Shown here piece by piece: positions 8,393 through 17,994 of a stretch of DNA of 64,000 nucleotides. How positions within the stretch are numbered: position 1 is the stretch's first letter; every line of letters begins with the position of its first letter. The notes below the pieces were generated by a model. It had not been told where the DNA came from, ran no database searches, and saw nothing but the letters and a program-made list of their open reading frames with translations. The stretch lies in NCBI RefSeq assembly GCF_000025525.1, contig NC_013887.1, forward strand, positions 320,729-384,728, given 5' to 3'. The translations under genes and the position numbers were made by a program. The stretch is from Methanocaldococcus sp. FS406-22. Its GTDB lineage: Archaea; AGJL01; Methanococci; Methanococcales; Methanocaldococcaceae.

Positions 8393-9466
8393 TTATTCAT
8401 CATCATAGACAGTGAATTTAACTTTAACTTCTTTGGTTACTCCTTCGTTTGATACAACTTTTAATGGAACTTCAAAGGTCACATATCCATCGTTTGTGGT
8501 TCCTTTGTAGTTTGGCAAGTATAAGCTGTTAAAGAACAAGTATGTTTTTACGGTTTTTTCTGAGTTCTTTGGTAATGTTCCTACATCATATTCTGGGTTG
8601 TTGAATAATTTATCCAAGCATGTTGAAGAACTGCAGAACCACTGTGCAACCAATGTTCCAGGACCAAATCCTGGTTTTAACTCTTCTCCAGTAGCTGTGT
8701 ATAACTTAACATTACTACAGTATGTTCCATAGTACGGCCATCCAGCTTCTACGAGTGGAGCAACTCCGGTTGTTGTATTAACTGAGTCCCAGTCAGATGA
8801 AGATATTGCTCCTGTTGTAGAGGATAACTTCCCATAAGTGTCTCTTGTCTGGTTCCATGCAATTGCATATCCAGTTGGGACTTCAAACATTCCTGATGAA
8901 TTTACATACCCAACGAATAGAGTTCCATTTTTCATTAATAATTGATAATTATCATTAAGGTGTAGCCAGAACGCATAGAACTTTGCACTTATACTTTCAA
9001 AAGCATCTGTGTATGTCCCTCCCATATCGACTATTTGTGGAATTCCTCCAATAACTTTAACTCCTGTTAATTCATAACCTTCTGTATCAATTGTTACTGG
9101 AATTTCAACAATAAATCTTTCATCGTAGAATACTGTACCATATGTTGAGTTGTAACATCCATTACTTGTAGATGGTTTTGCAATCTTTCCATTACCACTT
9201 GGATAACCCAACCAAGAATCACTATCGTCCGCATCTTGGTATCTTATTTTGTCAATGCATGTTGCTGCAACTCTAATGGCCCCGGTATCATAGAACATGT
9301 TTGTTGTAGTCCCCTCTAATGCTGATTCGGTCTTCTGCTGGCTGTTGTTAAATAATCCGCTACCCCATGCATAAAATACTGCTCCGACTACGATTGTAAC
9401 TCCTAACACGATTAATAAAGCTAATATTGGAGATATTGCTTTTTTATTCTTTAACCAATCTATCAT
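8393..9466 (-). CDS. Archaeal type IV pilin-like protein B
   Basis: The protein has 357 residues. Its leader and hydrophobic N-terminal domain are identical to pilin A up to about residue 55, then it diverges into a different extracellular domain containing Cys residues (for example near CSNVKL and CSSSTCLDK) that could form disulfides. Its C-terminal part keeps the pattern YDVGTL...EVPLKVVSNEG seen in A (WDVGTL...IPVKVVSDQG), so the two are true paralogs. A and B lie in tandem, each with its own promoter, suggesting alternative or co-assembled surface subunits. The start is fixed by GGTGAGAGA before the ATG. Confidence 0.82.
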   Translation of the reverse strand: MIDWLKNKKAISPILALLIVLGVTIVVGAVFYAWGSGLFNNSQQKTESALEGTTTNMFYDTGAIRVAATCIDKIRYQDADDSDSWLGYPSGNGKIAKPSTSNGCYNSTYGTVFYDERFIVEIPVTIDTEGYELTGVKVIGGIPQIVDMGGTYTDAFESISAKFYAFWLHLNDNYQLLMKNGTLFVGYVNSSGMFEVPTGYAIAWNQTRDTYGKLSSTTGAISSSDWDSVNTTTGVAPLVEAGWPYYGTYCSNVKLYTATGEELKPGFGPGTLVAQWFCSSSTCLDKLFNNPEYDVGTLPKNSEKTVKTYLFFNSLYLPNYKGTTNDGYVTFEVPLKVVSNEGVTKEVKVKFTVYDDE

Positions 9467-9525
9467 TCTCTCACCTCTCTCTTTCCCTCGAGTATCCCAT
9501 TACGGGAGACCGTCATCGGGAGTAA
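9301..9525. repeat. 225-bp perfect direct repeat, copy 2 (pilin B 5' part)
   Basis: Identical to 7911-8135. It begins at the TTGTTGTAGTCCCC segment within the coding sequence and ends at GGGAGTAA in the 5' leader; sequence diverges immediately on both sides. Confidence 0.97.
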
Positions 9526-9529
9526 TAAC

Positions 9530-9571
9530 TTTATATGATTTTTATTAATTTATGTAGGTTGTTATGTATAT
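9530..9571 (-). promoter_or_regulatory. Pilin B promoter with shared upstream motif
   Basis: The reverse strand carries the same upstream motif (9571-9552) as pilin A, followed about 15 bp later by a TATA-like CATATAA at 9537-9531. The predicted leader then enters the 225-bp repeat. The rest of the 9572-9889 gap holds no gene that I can see, apart from a decayed hairpin at 9779-9804 and the promoter of the next gene. Confidence 0.5.
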
Positions 9572-9778
9572 CATATTACTTGTGCCATATATTATGCTAA
9601 AATGATATATAAATCTTACGATTTTTTTTAAAATATTATTATTTGATATTAATATTTTGACAAATAATAATAAAAGATATTTTGAAAGTTATTAAAATTT
9701 TCTTTAAAAATAGTTAGTTAATAAATATTTGTTTGAACAGTTTTAAACTCCTATAACAATCTCTTTATTGCATTCGCA

Positions 9779-9804
9779 ACCATAGGCTTTGCTTAATTGG
9801 TGTG
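9779..9804. repeat. Decayed copy of the CCATAGG...AATTGG hairpin
   Basis: ACCATAGGCTTTGCTTAATTGGTGTGC resembles in order and spacing the hairpin at 61582-61608 (CCATAGGGGG...CCCCTAATTGGCAC) and those of the elements at 4920-4943 and 62457-62564, but the central stem has eroded. It lies upstream of the transglutaminase-like gene. Confidence 0.4.
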
Positions 9805-9889
9805 CTCAATAATTAGTTAAAAGTTTTATACTACACCAAATGTATAACAATTTCTATGAAAATCTAAATTCCGATAAAAAGGTGGTAGA

Positions 9890-10954
9890 ATGAGAAGAAT
9901 TATTTTAATGTTTCTTCTGTTTTTAATATTGACAAATACCTCCGCCTTTGAAAAAACCTACGACATAGACCATGTTAGCTATTACACATTAGCATCTGCT
10001 AAATTCCAAAAATTTGTAAAAAATGCAGAAATCATAACTCCATTAAATGCAGATAACAAAACAACAATAACAAAAGACACAATATTAGTAGGTACCCCAA
10101 ACGACAATCCCTTAATAAAAAAATACATTTGGGCCTTTAAAATAAAAGTAAATGAAACCTTCCCAGGAAAAAATAAAGGAGTTATTGAAAAACAGATAAT
10201 AAATGGACATACAGTTATTTTACTGGCTGGTTCAGACATACAGGGAACTTACGCATCTATAATAACATTTGCAAATCTAAATGACATTCCAGAAAAACCA
10301 ATTATATGTGAAACGTCAAATGAAGTTAAAACCTACAGCATATCTCTTAATAGCGAATATTTCAGAGAGTTTGTTGAAGAAGAGATATTAACTCCAGAAG
10401 AAATTGAAAAAGTTAAATCCCTATCTAATAAATTAAGAGGAAAAGATAAAAAATCCACTATTGAAAATATAGCAAAATGGGTGGCAAATAATATACATTA
10501 CGATTATAATAAGCTCCAAAAAATAGAACAGAACAAATATAAAAGTTGGAAAGATATATATAATACACCATTAAAGACTGTAAGCACAAAGAAAGGAGTT
10601 TGCTTAGATTATGCCACACTGACTTCTGCTCTATTGCTAAATAATAATATAACACCTTATATACTGGATGTTGCCCTTTATAATCCTTCATCATTAAAAA
10701 TCTCATCATATCATACATCAGTGGCTGTAAAGATAAATAACACATACTTTGTCATAGACCAACAACCAAATCTTATCCCAATAAATGAATATGTAACAAC
10801 TACATTTATGAGAAATCAAAAAATTGCCAGTATTGTAATGTTTAAAGTTGTAAAGGAGAGGGATAGCATAAAATTAATAAAAGAAAAGGAAATACCAACT
10901 GTTGCAATATATGAAGATTTAATAAAACTCTTAGAAATGAGATTTAACAACTAA
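9890..10954 (+). CDS. Exported transglutaminase-like protein
   Basis: The protein has 354 residues with an N-terminal signal peptide (MRRIILMFLLFLILTNTSA). A transglutaminase-core domain lies near residues 170-300, with the Cys in KKGVCLDYATLTSALL, the His in SSYHTSVAVKI and the Asp in NTYFVIDQQPN. This Cys-His-Asp triad is the catalytic set of the superfamily, which includes cross-linking enzymes and cysteine proteases. It would act outside the membrane. It converges with, and overlaps by 24 bp, the prepilin peptidase gene. Processing or cross-linking of pili or other surface proteins is a plausible inference. AGGTGG precedes the ATG. Confidence 0.75.
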   Translation: MRRIILMFLLFLILTNTSAFEKTYDIDHVSYYTLASAKFQKFVKNAEIITPLNADNKTTITKDTILVGTPNDNPLIKKYIWAFKIKVNETFPGKNKGVIEKQIINGHTVILLAGSDIQGTYASIITFANLNDIPEKPIICETSNEVKTYSISLNSEYFREFVEEEILTPEEIEKVKSLSNKLRGKDKKSTIENIAKWVANNIHYDYNKLQKIEQNKYKSWKDIYNTPLKTVSTKKGVCLDYATLTSALLLNNNITPYILDVALYNPSSLKISSYHTSVAVKINNTYFVIDQQPNLIPINEYVTTTFMRNQKIASIVMFKVVKERDSIKLIKEKEIPTVAIYEDLIKLLEMRFNN

Positions 10955-11695
10955 CTCAATTATTTTAAAAATTGCTGGGAAAGGATATATCATATATAAA
11001 ACATAAGAAAAACTTATAAAAACCAAAAAAGGGATTTGTGGAGTAACCCAAACTTTTCCTTTGTATATTTTTTTATCTTCTTTTTCTTCATTTATATTAG
11101 GAATTAACGAAAAGTTTTCATCATCTCCCATAATGCTCTCAAATTTTTTAACGTCATCTATATCTTTTTTTAATGCTATAAACAATAATGGCAAATTTTT
11201 TAACTTTAATCCTTTGTAGCTTTTGTTTTTTATATTTATTAATAGGATAGCCAAGCAGTAGGGAATAACAAACAGTATTGCATTTAAAAAAATAACGAAT
11301 GTAAAAAACATTCCTTTTAAATATCCCAATCCCATTAAAAATTTACAATCTCCACCGCCCATAAAGTTGAGATAGTATAAAAAAATCCCAATTAAATAAA
11401 ATATCAAAAAAGATAATGCAAAGTATGATTTAAACAAAATAAATGACAATAAAAATAAAAATATCCCAACATAAACTAACTTATTAAACTTTTCATATCT
11501 AACAGATATGGTAATAAATAAAATAGCAAGAATCTCAATAAAAATGGTTAATAAACTTTTATTATATAGAAAATGAACTAAAACCCCTACCCAAAGCATG
11601 GATATCCATAAAAAATCGCTGACTTCCCTTTTTTTCCAATCCTCAACTGCTCCATATATCGAACAAATCAATCCATATATATAAGCTAAATCCAT
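10931..11695 (-). CDS. eppA: Class III prepilin peptidase (EppA/FlaK-like)
   Basis: The protein has 254 residues and about six to seven membrane segments. The two catalytic aspartates of the aspartic prepilin peptidase family are visible: Asp19 in VEDWKKREVSD and Asp116 in the GxGD motif GGGDCK. These enzymes remove the short basic leader from pilins before assembly. A soluble loop of about 60 residues near residues 170-220 separates the last membrane segments. It is the last gene of the pilus operon, starting at an ATG after GGTGAAAGT. It could process all the pilin-like proteins of this region; that it is EppA rather than the archaellin peptidase FlaK is inferred from context. Confidence 0.85.
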   Translation of the reverse strand: MDLAYIYGLICSIYGAVEDWKKREVSDFLWISMLWVGVLVHFLYNKSLLTIFIEILAILFITISVRYEKFNKLVYVGIFLFLLSFILFKSYFALSFLIFYLIGIFLYYLNFMGGGDCKFLMGLGYLKGMFFTFVIFLNAILFVIPYCLAILLINIKNKSYKGLKLKNLPLLFIALKKDIDDVKKFESIMGDDENFSLIPNINEEKEDKKIYKGKVWVTPQIPFLVFISFSYVLYMIYPFPAIFKIIELVVKSHF

Positions 11696-11706
11696 ACTTT
11701 CACCGA

Positions 11707-12855
11707 TTAGCCAATATTCCAGCTTTGATATTCAAAAGAATTATTTAAAGATGAATAAAACATTCTTGGAGTTATTATAGAAATATCAGCTAAAACAAAT
11801 CCTTTTGAAGAAATTCCTTTTTGTGGATTAAAAATTGTTATATTATGATTGAATTCCTTAGAATGTAAAGAGACATAAAGCATTGATGAATTACCATAAA
11901 TAACATTGAAATAGTTATTTTTGCAGGATTCATTAAGAATAAAGTAAGAAGTATCGGTAAAATTGTTTATACTCTCATTAAGATTATAATTAAAAACTAC
12001 ATCTGAATAGTTGTTTAACAACTCAATATTAATTGGGGGAATTGTATCATTAAAAATAAAGCTACTGCTACTGTTAATTATTACAGTATAGTTTTTTTGA
12101 GAACTTTTAACATATAGTATTCCAGAAAAACTCCCATTTATTGATATATTTATATAGGTCTTATTCAAATAACTGTTAAAGTAGCCACTCGTATTTATAA
12201 AAGATACATTTTCTGCCAATGAGTTATTAAAAGTATTTTTTGCCATGATAAATATAGCAAAATCTCCCTCTTTTGATACATTTAAAATATAATAATATAA
12301 CAATTTCCAGCAATTGGTGTTGTTATAAATGGTCTCATTAAGTATTAAATTTCCAAATCTATCATAAATGAATACCTTAGCATAATCTCCACCACTGATA
12401 TTAAAACTTCCAGCAACTGAACTATTTTCAGAGATATTTAACGAGAGATTTTTGCTGAATGTGGGATTTGATACATTTAAACTTCCGTTAAACGATTCAC
12501 CAAATCCATGATTTGAGATATTATATGAGAAATTTCCATTATATAAAGAAAAATTGAATGTCAGATTTTTTGCCTCGTATTTTATGTTGGAATATACTAT
12601 CTTTTTATAATTAATTTCAATACCTTCATCTTTATAGTTATTTTTTAGCATCTCTAACTTTTCACTTAAATTTGAGTTTGAATTTAAAGAACATACTAAA
12701 CAACTTTCTATTGAGTTTTTAACATCCTTCATTTTAAATACTGCTAAATAAGAGTTGTCAGAAACTTGAGAGCTAAAACCAAGTAAGAAAAACAATATTA
12801 ACCCAATAGATAAAATAACTCCACCAATGATAAAAAACTGTCCTTTTTTATTCAT
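11707..12855 (-). CDS. Pilin-like surface protein, heavily sequon-rich
   Basis: The protein has 382 residues from ATG 12855, which overlaps the preceding stop as ATGA. The N-terminus MNKKGQFFIIGGVILSIGLILFF shows a basic leader and a hydrophobic pilin-type segment. The long extracellular part has very many Asn-x-Ser/Thr sequons (for example NSNSNLS, NISEN, NNTN), suggesting dense N-glycosylation by the archaeal Agl pathway. I do not recognise a family beyond the pilin-like N-terminus. Tight packing in the operon points to a role as a minor pilin or tip component. Confidence 0.7.
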   Translation of the reverse strand: MNKKGQFFIIGGVILSIGLILFFLLGFSSQVSDNSYLAVFKMKDVKNSIESCLVCSLNSNSNLSEKLEMLKNNYKDEGIEINYKKIVYSNIKYEAKNLTFNFSLYNGNFSYNISNHGFGESFNGSLNVSNPTFSKNLSLNISENSSVAGSFNISGGDYAKVFIYDRFGNLILNETIYNNTNCWKLLYYYILNVSKEGDFAIFIMAKNTFNNSLAENVSFINTSGYFNSYLNKTYINISINGSFSGILYVKSSQKNYTVIINSSSSFIFNDTIPPINIELLNNYSDVVFNYNLNESINNFTDTSYFILNESCKNNYFNVIYGNSSMLYVSLHSKEFNHNITIFNPQKGISSKGFVLADISIITPRMFYSSLNNSFEYQSWNIG

Positions 12856-13217
12856 CTCCACCATAGTATCAACCTTAACTTATAGAAATTTACTGAGGTG
12901 TTATTTTCAAATATAAAATTTCTCTCAACAATAACCCCACTCTTTGCATCAGAATACATTAACTTCCCATTTTTATAAATCTCAAAACCATAACCAATGT
13001 TGCTTGGTAACTCTATTTTTTTGTAGAGAGAGGAGATATTTTCAAAATCTCCCTCTTCAATATATGCAGAGTATAACGCATTATATCCAATAAATTTTAG
13101 AGAGAGGTTGTAGTCAAAATTCTGAGATGCTACCAAATAGGAAAAAATAAATATAACCATAATACTTGCAACTGTTGCCTCTATGATTCTAATAAATCCT
13201 TTATTGTTAAATATCAT
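12852..13217 (-). CDS. Small pilin-like protein
   Basis: The protein has 121 residues: MIFNNKGFIRIIEATVASIMVIFIFSYL. A short basic leader precedes a hydrophobic helix with an acidic residue five positions in (EATVAS), as in type IV pilins where Glu5 guides assembly. The remaining ~90 residues form a small extracellular domain. Its ATG overlaps the upstream stop (ATGA) and the next gene overlaps its own stop, so translation is probably coupled. It is a minor pilin candidate. Confidence 0.7.
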   Translation of the reverse strand: MIFNNKGFIRIIEATVASIMVIFIFSYLVASQNFDYNLSLKFIGYNALYSAYIEEGDFENISSLYKKIELPSNIGYGFEIYKNGKLMYSDAKSGVIVERNFIFENNTSVNFYKLRLILWWR

Positions 13218-13771
13218 CTTCCCACATCCAGCATTCCGTAGTATTTAACTGATATATTCTCATTTTTATCAACTATACAGAATGGAACTTCAAACAACTT
13301 ATTACAATTAATTGTCTGAAACTCTCTATATTCAATAGAGTAATTTTTTGGATAAATTATCTTAATATCCTCATACTCCCCCCTTTTATATTCTGCAGAG
13401 ACATTATAATTCCCAACGATTTTCAAGAACTCATAATTTTTTGTTACAATGAATTCATCCTTGGGTGGGGAGTATGCAATAATATATGAACCGTTTAAGC
13501 TTTCAAGATATCTTACTAATTCTCTACTTTCAGATGTATTTTTAAGCACAAATCCCTCGATAATATAGCTTATTTTATTAACTTTAAAGTTAAAAATTAG
13601 ATCTCCCTTTACAGGAGAAAAATTATATTTTAAATCGTTATAATACATCAAAAACTCTTTTCTTGCGTCTTCAACATCATAAACGCCACTATATAAATTA
13701 ACAACTTCAGCTACAACATAGGCAGATACAATTAAAAATATAACTGTTGCAAGCAAATAATCTAATTCCAT
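13214..13771 (-). CDS. Pilin-like or pseudopilin protein
   Basis: The protein has 185 residues. The N-terminus MELDYLLATVIFLIVSAYVVAEVV has a hydrophobic segment almost at the start with little or no basic leader, followed by an extracellular domain of ~155 residues. GGGGGAT precedes the ATG. No family beyond pilin-like can be named. Its place between the membrane platform gene and further pilins in one operon suggests a minor structural part of the pilus. Confidence 0.65.
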   Translation of the reverse strand: MELDYLLATVIFLIVSAYVVAEVVNLYSGVYDVEDARKEFLMYYNDLKYNFSPVKGDLIFNFKVNKISYIIEGFVLKNTSESRELVRYLESLNGSYIIAYSPPKDEFIVTKNYEFLKIVGNYNVSAEYKRGEYEDIKIIYPKNYSIEYREFQTINCNKLFEVPFCIVDKNENISVKYYGMLDVGR

Positions 13772-13773
13772 TT

Positions 13774-15504
13774 TTATCCCCCAATATAGAGCTTGAACAG
13801 CAAATATCCAACAATTAACATTACCAATATATGCTTTATTCCAGCAATAACTGACCTTTCAGTTAATATCCCCAAAGATGCTCCAGAGAATATGGAATAT
13901 ATCAAAATCCCCTGAAACAAATAGTTCTTATAAAACTCAATACCTAAACCTTGAACATTTTTTAGTAAAGTTGGTAGAAGAGAATGAATCATAATATAGG
14001 ACGTTCCAAGGTATAGGAAAAATGAGAGATAGATAACAACCACATATATAAACTGCCTTGCACTTATTTCCCTCTTCATTTCACTCAATCTATATGCATG
14101 AACTGTTACTGAAGTTAAGATATCCTTTATATCTCCACCTGAAACAGCACACTCTTTTAATATAGATGCAATTCTTTTGGCAATGAGAGACCTCTCTGTT
14201 CTTTCTAAATCAGCAAATACCTCATTTACAGGTCTTCCCCAAGACATCTGAATAGCCATTTTTTTAATAATTTTTGTTAAAGGACCGTAATTTGTTCTTG
14301 CACAAACCTGCATCGCCCTAATTATATCCATTCCACTTCTCACAGCCATGGTTAAATCATTTAAAAATATGGGGTAGTATCTTTCCTTTTGATTTTCAAT
14401 GATAAAACGCCAATAACTTGTTAAAATAAATGGGAGAATAAGAAACAAAATTCCAAACATTAAGAAGTCAGTTCTATGGAGTGTAAAGATTGACTTACCA
14501 ATAAAAAATAGGAGAAAGAAAATCATAGATAGCATCCAAAAAAATAAGGTAATAAAATGAATTGGCTTCCATTTAAATTTCATTTTTATGCCTTCTATTT
14601 CTGGTTCATCAAATTCTTTCAAGACATCCAACAAAGATATGTTTAACTTAAAATCTTTTGGTAGTATCCCATAAACCAATCCCATATATATTATTGATGC
14701 TATTGGTACCCACAGATAAAACGTTAGTGGAAGTAACCTTGGGTCTCCAAAAAACGACATTGTTTGCAAGATTGCACTAATCGATGAAGCTACAGGAACT
14801 GTCATAACTACAAATAGAGGAATCATACCACACGCTATCACATAAAACTCAGATAGTATTTCAACTTTTTCAATAGCTTCCAACAACTCTAACTTTCTCT
14901 CTTCCATCAATCTCTCGTATATTTCATAAAAAATGGTTTTCATCTCTGCTCCAACTATTAATGAGGCTACTATGTTATAATAAACTGCTGACAATTTTTT
15001 GCTTGGTGTTATCCTTGCCCTTCTTAAAAACGTTGTTATAATATCGTAATTAAATACTTTCGTATCTTTAACTATTTCTTTTGCCTCTTTGCTCATTCCT
15101 CCGTAGATATCTTCTTTTGACAGAGAACTAAATATTTCAACTACAGGAATATTTGCTGAAGATAAGGCAGAAATAAAGGCAAATGCATATGGTAGATTTT
15201 CATCTATACTCTTGGCTTTTTCTTCAGCTAAGATATATGGATATAGAACTCCAAGAAAAATGGTAACAAAAACTCCACCAAGAAGTGCAAATATTGCGTA
15301 AAATATATTGAACAATATTAGAAAAAGGATAAACATTATAAAACCTACAATAATAGAAGTTAAAAACACCACAGGCAAATATGTAGATGATACTGCATTT
15401 ATTCCCGCCTTTAACAAGATTTCATCAAATTTTTCATCCTCTATCTTAAAAATTTTTATAGCCAATTTATAGTATTTTAGTTTTAAATTGGCAAAAAAAC
15501 CCAA
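13774..15504 (-). CDS. Type IV pilus membrane platform protein (TadC/PilC/FlaJ-like)
   Basis: The protein has 576 residues and begins at TTG with GGTGATTAAAT upstream. It contains two T2SSF-type repeats (about residues 100-250 and 370-510), each followed by hydrophobic segments, for roughly nine membrane spans in all. The second repeat shows the typical LNDLTMAVRSGMDIIRAM and SWGRPVNEVF...ECAVSGGDIKDIL. The platform sits in the membrane and couples the ATPase at 15507-17117 to filament growth. The TTG start is separated by two bases from the ATPase stop codon, indicating coupled translation. Confidence 0.88.
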   Translation of the reverse strand: MGFFANLKLKYYKLAIKIFKIEDEKFDEILLKAGINAVSSTYLPVVFLTSIIVGFIMFILFLILFNIFYAIFALLGGVFVTIFLGVLYPYILAEEKAKSIDENLPYAFAFISALSSANIPVVEIFSSLSKEDIYGGMSKEAKEIVKDTKVFNYDIITTFLRRARITPSKKLSAVYYNIVASLIVGAEMKTIFYEIYERLMEERKLELLEAIEKVEILSEFYVIACGMIPLFVVMTVPVASSISAILQTMSFFGDPRLLPLTFYLWVPIASIIYMGLVYGILPKDFKLNISLLDVLKEFDEPEIEGIKMKFKWKPIHFITLFFWMLSMIFFLLFFIGKSIFTLHRTDFLMFGILFLILPFILTSYWRFIIENQKERYYPIFLNDLTMAVRSGMDIIRAMQVCARTNYGPLTKIIKKMAIQMSWGRPVNEVFADLERTERSLIAKRIASILKECAVSGGDIKDILTSVTVHAYRLSEMKREISARQFIYVVVIYLSFFLYLGTSYIMIHSLLPTLLKNVQGLGIEFYKNYLFQGILIYSIFSGASLGILTERSVIAGIKHILVMLIVGYLLFKLYIGG

Positions 15505-15506
15505 AT

Positions 15507-17117
15507 TTAATCACCTTTGTGATATTTTTTATACTCACATATCTTTTTAACAAATTCTTCAAAATTTGGTCTTGTTTCACATAAATTCCTCAAAAACTCT
15601 GCCCTATTATAAAGCTCATTAATAATTTCTTTTTCTGAAATTCCAATGAATTCAGCTATTCTTCTTAATAGATAACTTTTTCCAGAAAATTCAAATGTAT
15701 CTTCTTCAGGATTCCACCAAAAAACGTCATGTAATATAATATCATCAATTTTTGGGTCGTATTCAACAATTTCTGTTATACTTTTAGTTCTTCTAACAAA
15801 TTTTCCTTTATAAATTAGTCTAACTTGCATACATATGGCATTTAGTTGTTCAAGCATAATCTTTGGGATATTCATCGGCTCTGCGTTCAACCTTCTTATA
15901 ACCGCCTCTGGAGATTTAGCATGTATCGTTGATAACGCTAAATGTCCTGTGGTTATTGCTTGAAATAATATTTTTGCCTCTTCCCCCCTAACCTCTCCAA
16001 CAATTAAATAATCGGGTCTCTGCCTTAACGCTGCTTTTAGCAAATCCATCATTGTTATTTCATACTCTTTCCCACCAAAACCTCCTCTTGTAGTTCCAGC
16101 AATCCAGTTTTCATGATATAACCTAATTTCTGGAGTATCTTCAATGGAAACAATTTTCATCTGTGGAGGGATAAAAAGGGAGAAAGCATTCAACAATGTA
16201 GTTTTTCCAGTAGCAACTTCTCCAGCAACCATAACTGAATTTTTATATTCAATAAGTAACCAAAGATATGCAAGCATCTCTGGAGAAATACTGCCATATC
16301 TTATTAAATCTGTTGGTAGTATAGGAGTGTGGGTAAATTTCCTTATTGTAAATGTCGAACCGTATCTTGATATGTCCTTTCCAAGAGTTACATTTAATCT
16401 GCTACCATCAGGAAGAGAACCATCAACTATTGGATTAGCTAAAGTTAAAGATTTTCCACATCTTTGAGCCAAGGATATACAAAATGAATCCAACTCTTCA
16501 TCAGTTTCAAATTTTATATTCGTCTTTAAATGCTCATATTTTCTGTGAAATACATATACTGGTTTTCCAACTCCAGTACAACTAATATCTTCTAAGTTTT
16601 TGTCTTTCATAAGAACATCTATCTTCCCATATCCAATGAGATATTTAACTAAATAGTAAATTAGCTTATGTCTTGTTACCTCATCCAATGTTAATTTTAA
16701 ATCATCGAAGATTTCATTAATCCTTTCTTTTAAATACTCTTCTAACTTTTCTTTTTCTATCTCTTCAACTGGGATGTCTAATAATACTTGCACGACTTTT
16801 CTTAATTTTAGAAATAATTCTATTTCTTCTTTGGTTAAAATTGGTTCAATAACAATATATTTTTTTAATTTTTCCACCCTATCATAACCAATTACAACAT
16901 CAGCCATACCAATTGTCATTTTTTCATAGATTTCAAGGTTTTTAATTTCTTCATAAACTTCTTTTAGTAGGTTTATATAATTCTCATCTCCCTTTTCATC
17001 TTTTTTTGCATCTTTTTCCAACTTAAAAATTCTTTTGATATTATTGATATTAAAATCAATCTTTATGTTTTTCTCTGAACCCTTACTAACTAATTTTTTT
17101 AGAGCTTTTATTTCCAT
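15507..17117 (-). CDS. Type IV pilus assembly ATPase (GspE/TadA/VirB11 family)
   Basis: The protein has 536 residues from the ATG at 17117; an upstream in-frame GTG lies in the ribosome binding site. It has Walker A GEVATGKTT, an Asp box, Walker B in DYLIVGEVRGEEA, and the His box GHLALSTIHAKSPEAVIRRL, as in secretion hexamers. A ~120-residue N-terminal extension precedes the family's N-domain. It powers pilin polymerisation at the cytoplasmic face through the platform protein encoded directly downstream. The same operon lacks a second retraction-type ATPase. Confidence 0.92.
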   Translation of the reverse strand: MEIKALKKLVSKGSEKNIKIDFNINNIKRIFKLEKDAKKDEKGDENYINLLKEVYEEIKNLEIYEKMTIGMADVVIGYDRVEKLKKYIVIEPILTKEEIELFLKLRKVVQVLLDIPVEEIEKEKLEEYLKERINEIFDDLKLTLDEVTRHKLIYYLVKYLIGYGKIDVLMKDKNLEDISCTGVGKPVYVFHRKYEHLKTNIKFETDEELDSFCISLAQRCGKSLTLANPIVDGSLPDGSRLNVTLGKDISRYGSTFTIRKFTHTPILPTDLIRYGSISPEMLAYLWLLIEYKNSVMVAGEVATGKTTLLNAFSLFIPPQMKIVSIEDTPEIRLYHENWIAGTTRGGFGGKEYEITMMDLLKAALRQRPDYLIVGEVRGEEAKILFQAITTGHLALSTIHAKSPEAVIRRLNAEPMNIPKIMLEQLNAICMQVRLIYKGKFVRRTKSITEIVEYDPKIDDIILHDVFWWNPEEDTFEFSGKSYLLRRIAEFIGISEKEIINELYNRAEFLRNLCETRPNFEEFVKKICEYKKYHKGD

Positions 17118-17122
17118 AATTA

Positions 17123-17494
17123 TCACTTTACATAAATCATGTAGGTGTTATTAACTTTTTCACATGAGATTTTGGAAATTTCAGAAAGCTTATTTTTTGC
17201 AAATTGGATGTTGTTGCTAAACTTATGAACATAGGTTTTATTTTGGAAAATTATGGTAAATGAATTATTTTCAAATACAACCTTACAATTTAGCTTTATT
17301 TTTTTGTATAGCGTTATATTTCCCTCATTTGCCAAAACTACTGCATTCATGACTTCTGAGGATATTTCCCTATCTACTTTATTGATATACCTATACTCCC
17401 CAACTTCAGCTAGCTCATAATAAATTGTAGAGGCAAATAGAATAACTAAAACTGAAACTCCCATGAGAAGGATAGCTTTTACAACAATATGCAT
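17123..17494 (-). CDS. Small membrane-anchored pilin-like protein
   Basis: The protein has 123 residues. MHIVVKAILLMGVSVLVILFASTIYYELAEVGEYRYIN gives a single N-terminal hydrophobic helix followed by a ~90-residue extracellular domain with NxT sequons. GGGAT precedes the ATG. It ends six bases before the ATPase start codon. I recognise no specific family; the topology and operon suggest a minor pilin. Confidence 0.62.
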   Translation of the reverse strand: MHIVVKAILLMGVSVLVILFASTIYYELAEVGEYRYINKVDREISSEVMNAVVLANEGNITLYKKIKLNCKVVFENNSFTIIFQNKTYVHKFSNNIQFAKNKLSEISKISCEKVNNTYMIYVK

Positions 17495-17496
17495 AT

Positions 17497-17994
17497 TTAT
17501 CCCATTAATATATCATAGACATAAACTTTTGAGCGATTAACGTAGTAGTATCTTATGTTGTTGGAGTAGTTTATTGTTACATTTCCTCCAAAATCATAAA
17601 TCGATGAATTTATATATTTTATATAATAAACATCTGAATATGGGGCTGAAATGTTATAAATAAAGATATATAATGTCCCTCTTTCAAGATAAACATCATA
17701 ATCAATTCCTTCAATAGTAGTTACCTTAAATGATACATAATCTGTTCCATTGGAGATTTTAACACTCTGTTCTTTTAAAATAATCTTAGTTTCATCAAAT
17801 GTTCTTTCTGAATTTACTCCACTACATATCACGTCATTTATTAAGTTTTTTATAATTTCAATGTTCTTTTCCTCTTTTTCTTTTGAAACATGACTTAAAG
17901 TTGTGTCTATTATATTATTTCCCCATTCATACGCAATAATGGAGAATGCAAAAAGAGTTGTTATAACTAAAATAGTGGATATGTAGGTGTTCAT
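17497..17994 (-). CDS. Pilin-like operon protein
   Basis: The protein has 165 residues. It starts [24 protein letters not shown], an N-terminal hydrophobic helix, and then has a mostly beta, Tyr/Asn-rich extracellular part with NYSN and NRSK sequons. Its ATG overlaps the preceding stop as ATGA, and GGGGAAGAAG serves as ribosome binding site. No named family; minor pilin or pilus-associated surface protein is inferred from topology and position. Confidence 0.62.
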   Translation of the reverse strand: MNTYISTILVITTLFAFSIIAYEWGNNIIDTTLSHVSKEKEEKNIEIIKNLINDVICSGVNSERTFDETKIILKEQSVKISNGTDYVSFKVTTIEGIDYDVYLERGTLYIFIYNISAPYSDVYYIKYINSSIYDFGGNVTINYSNNIRYYYVNRSKVYVYDILMG

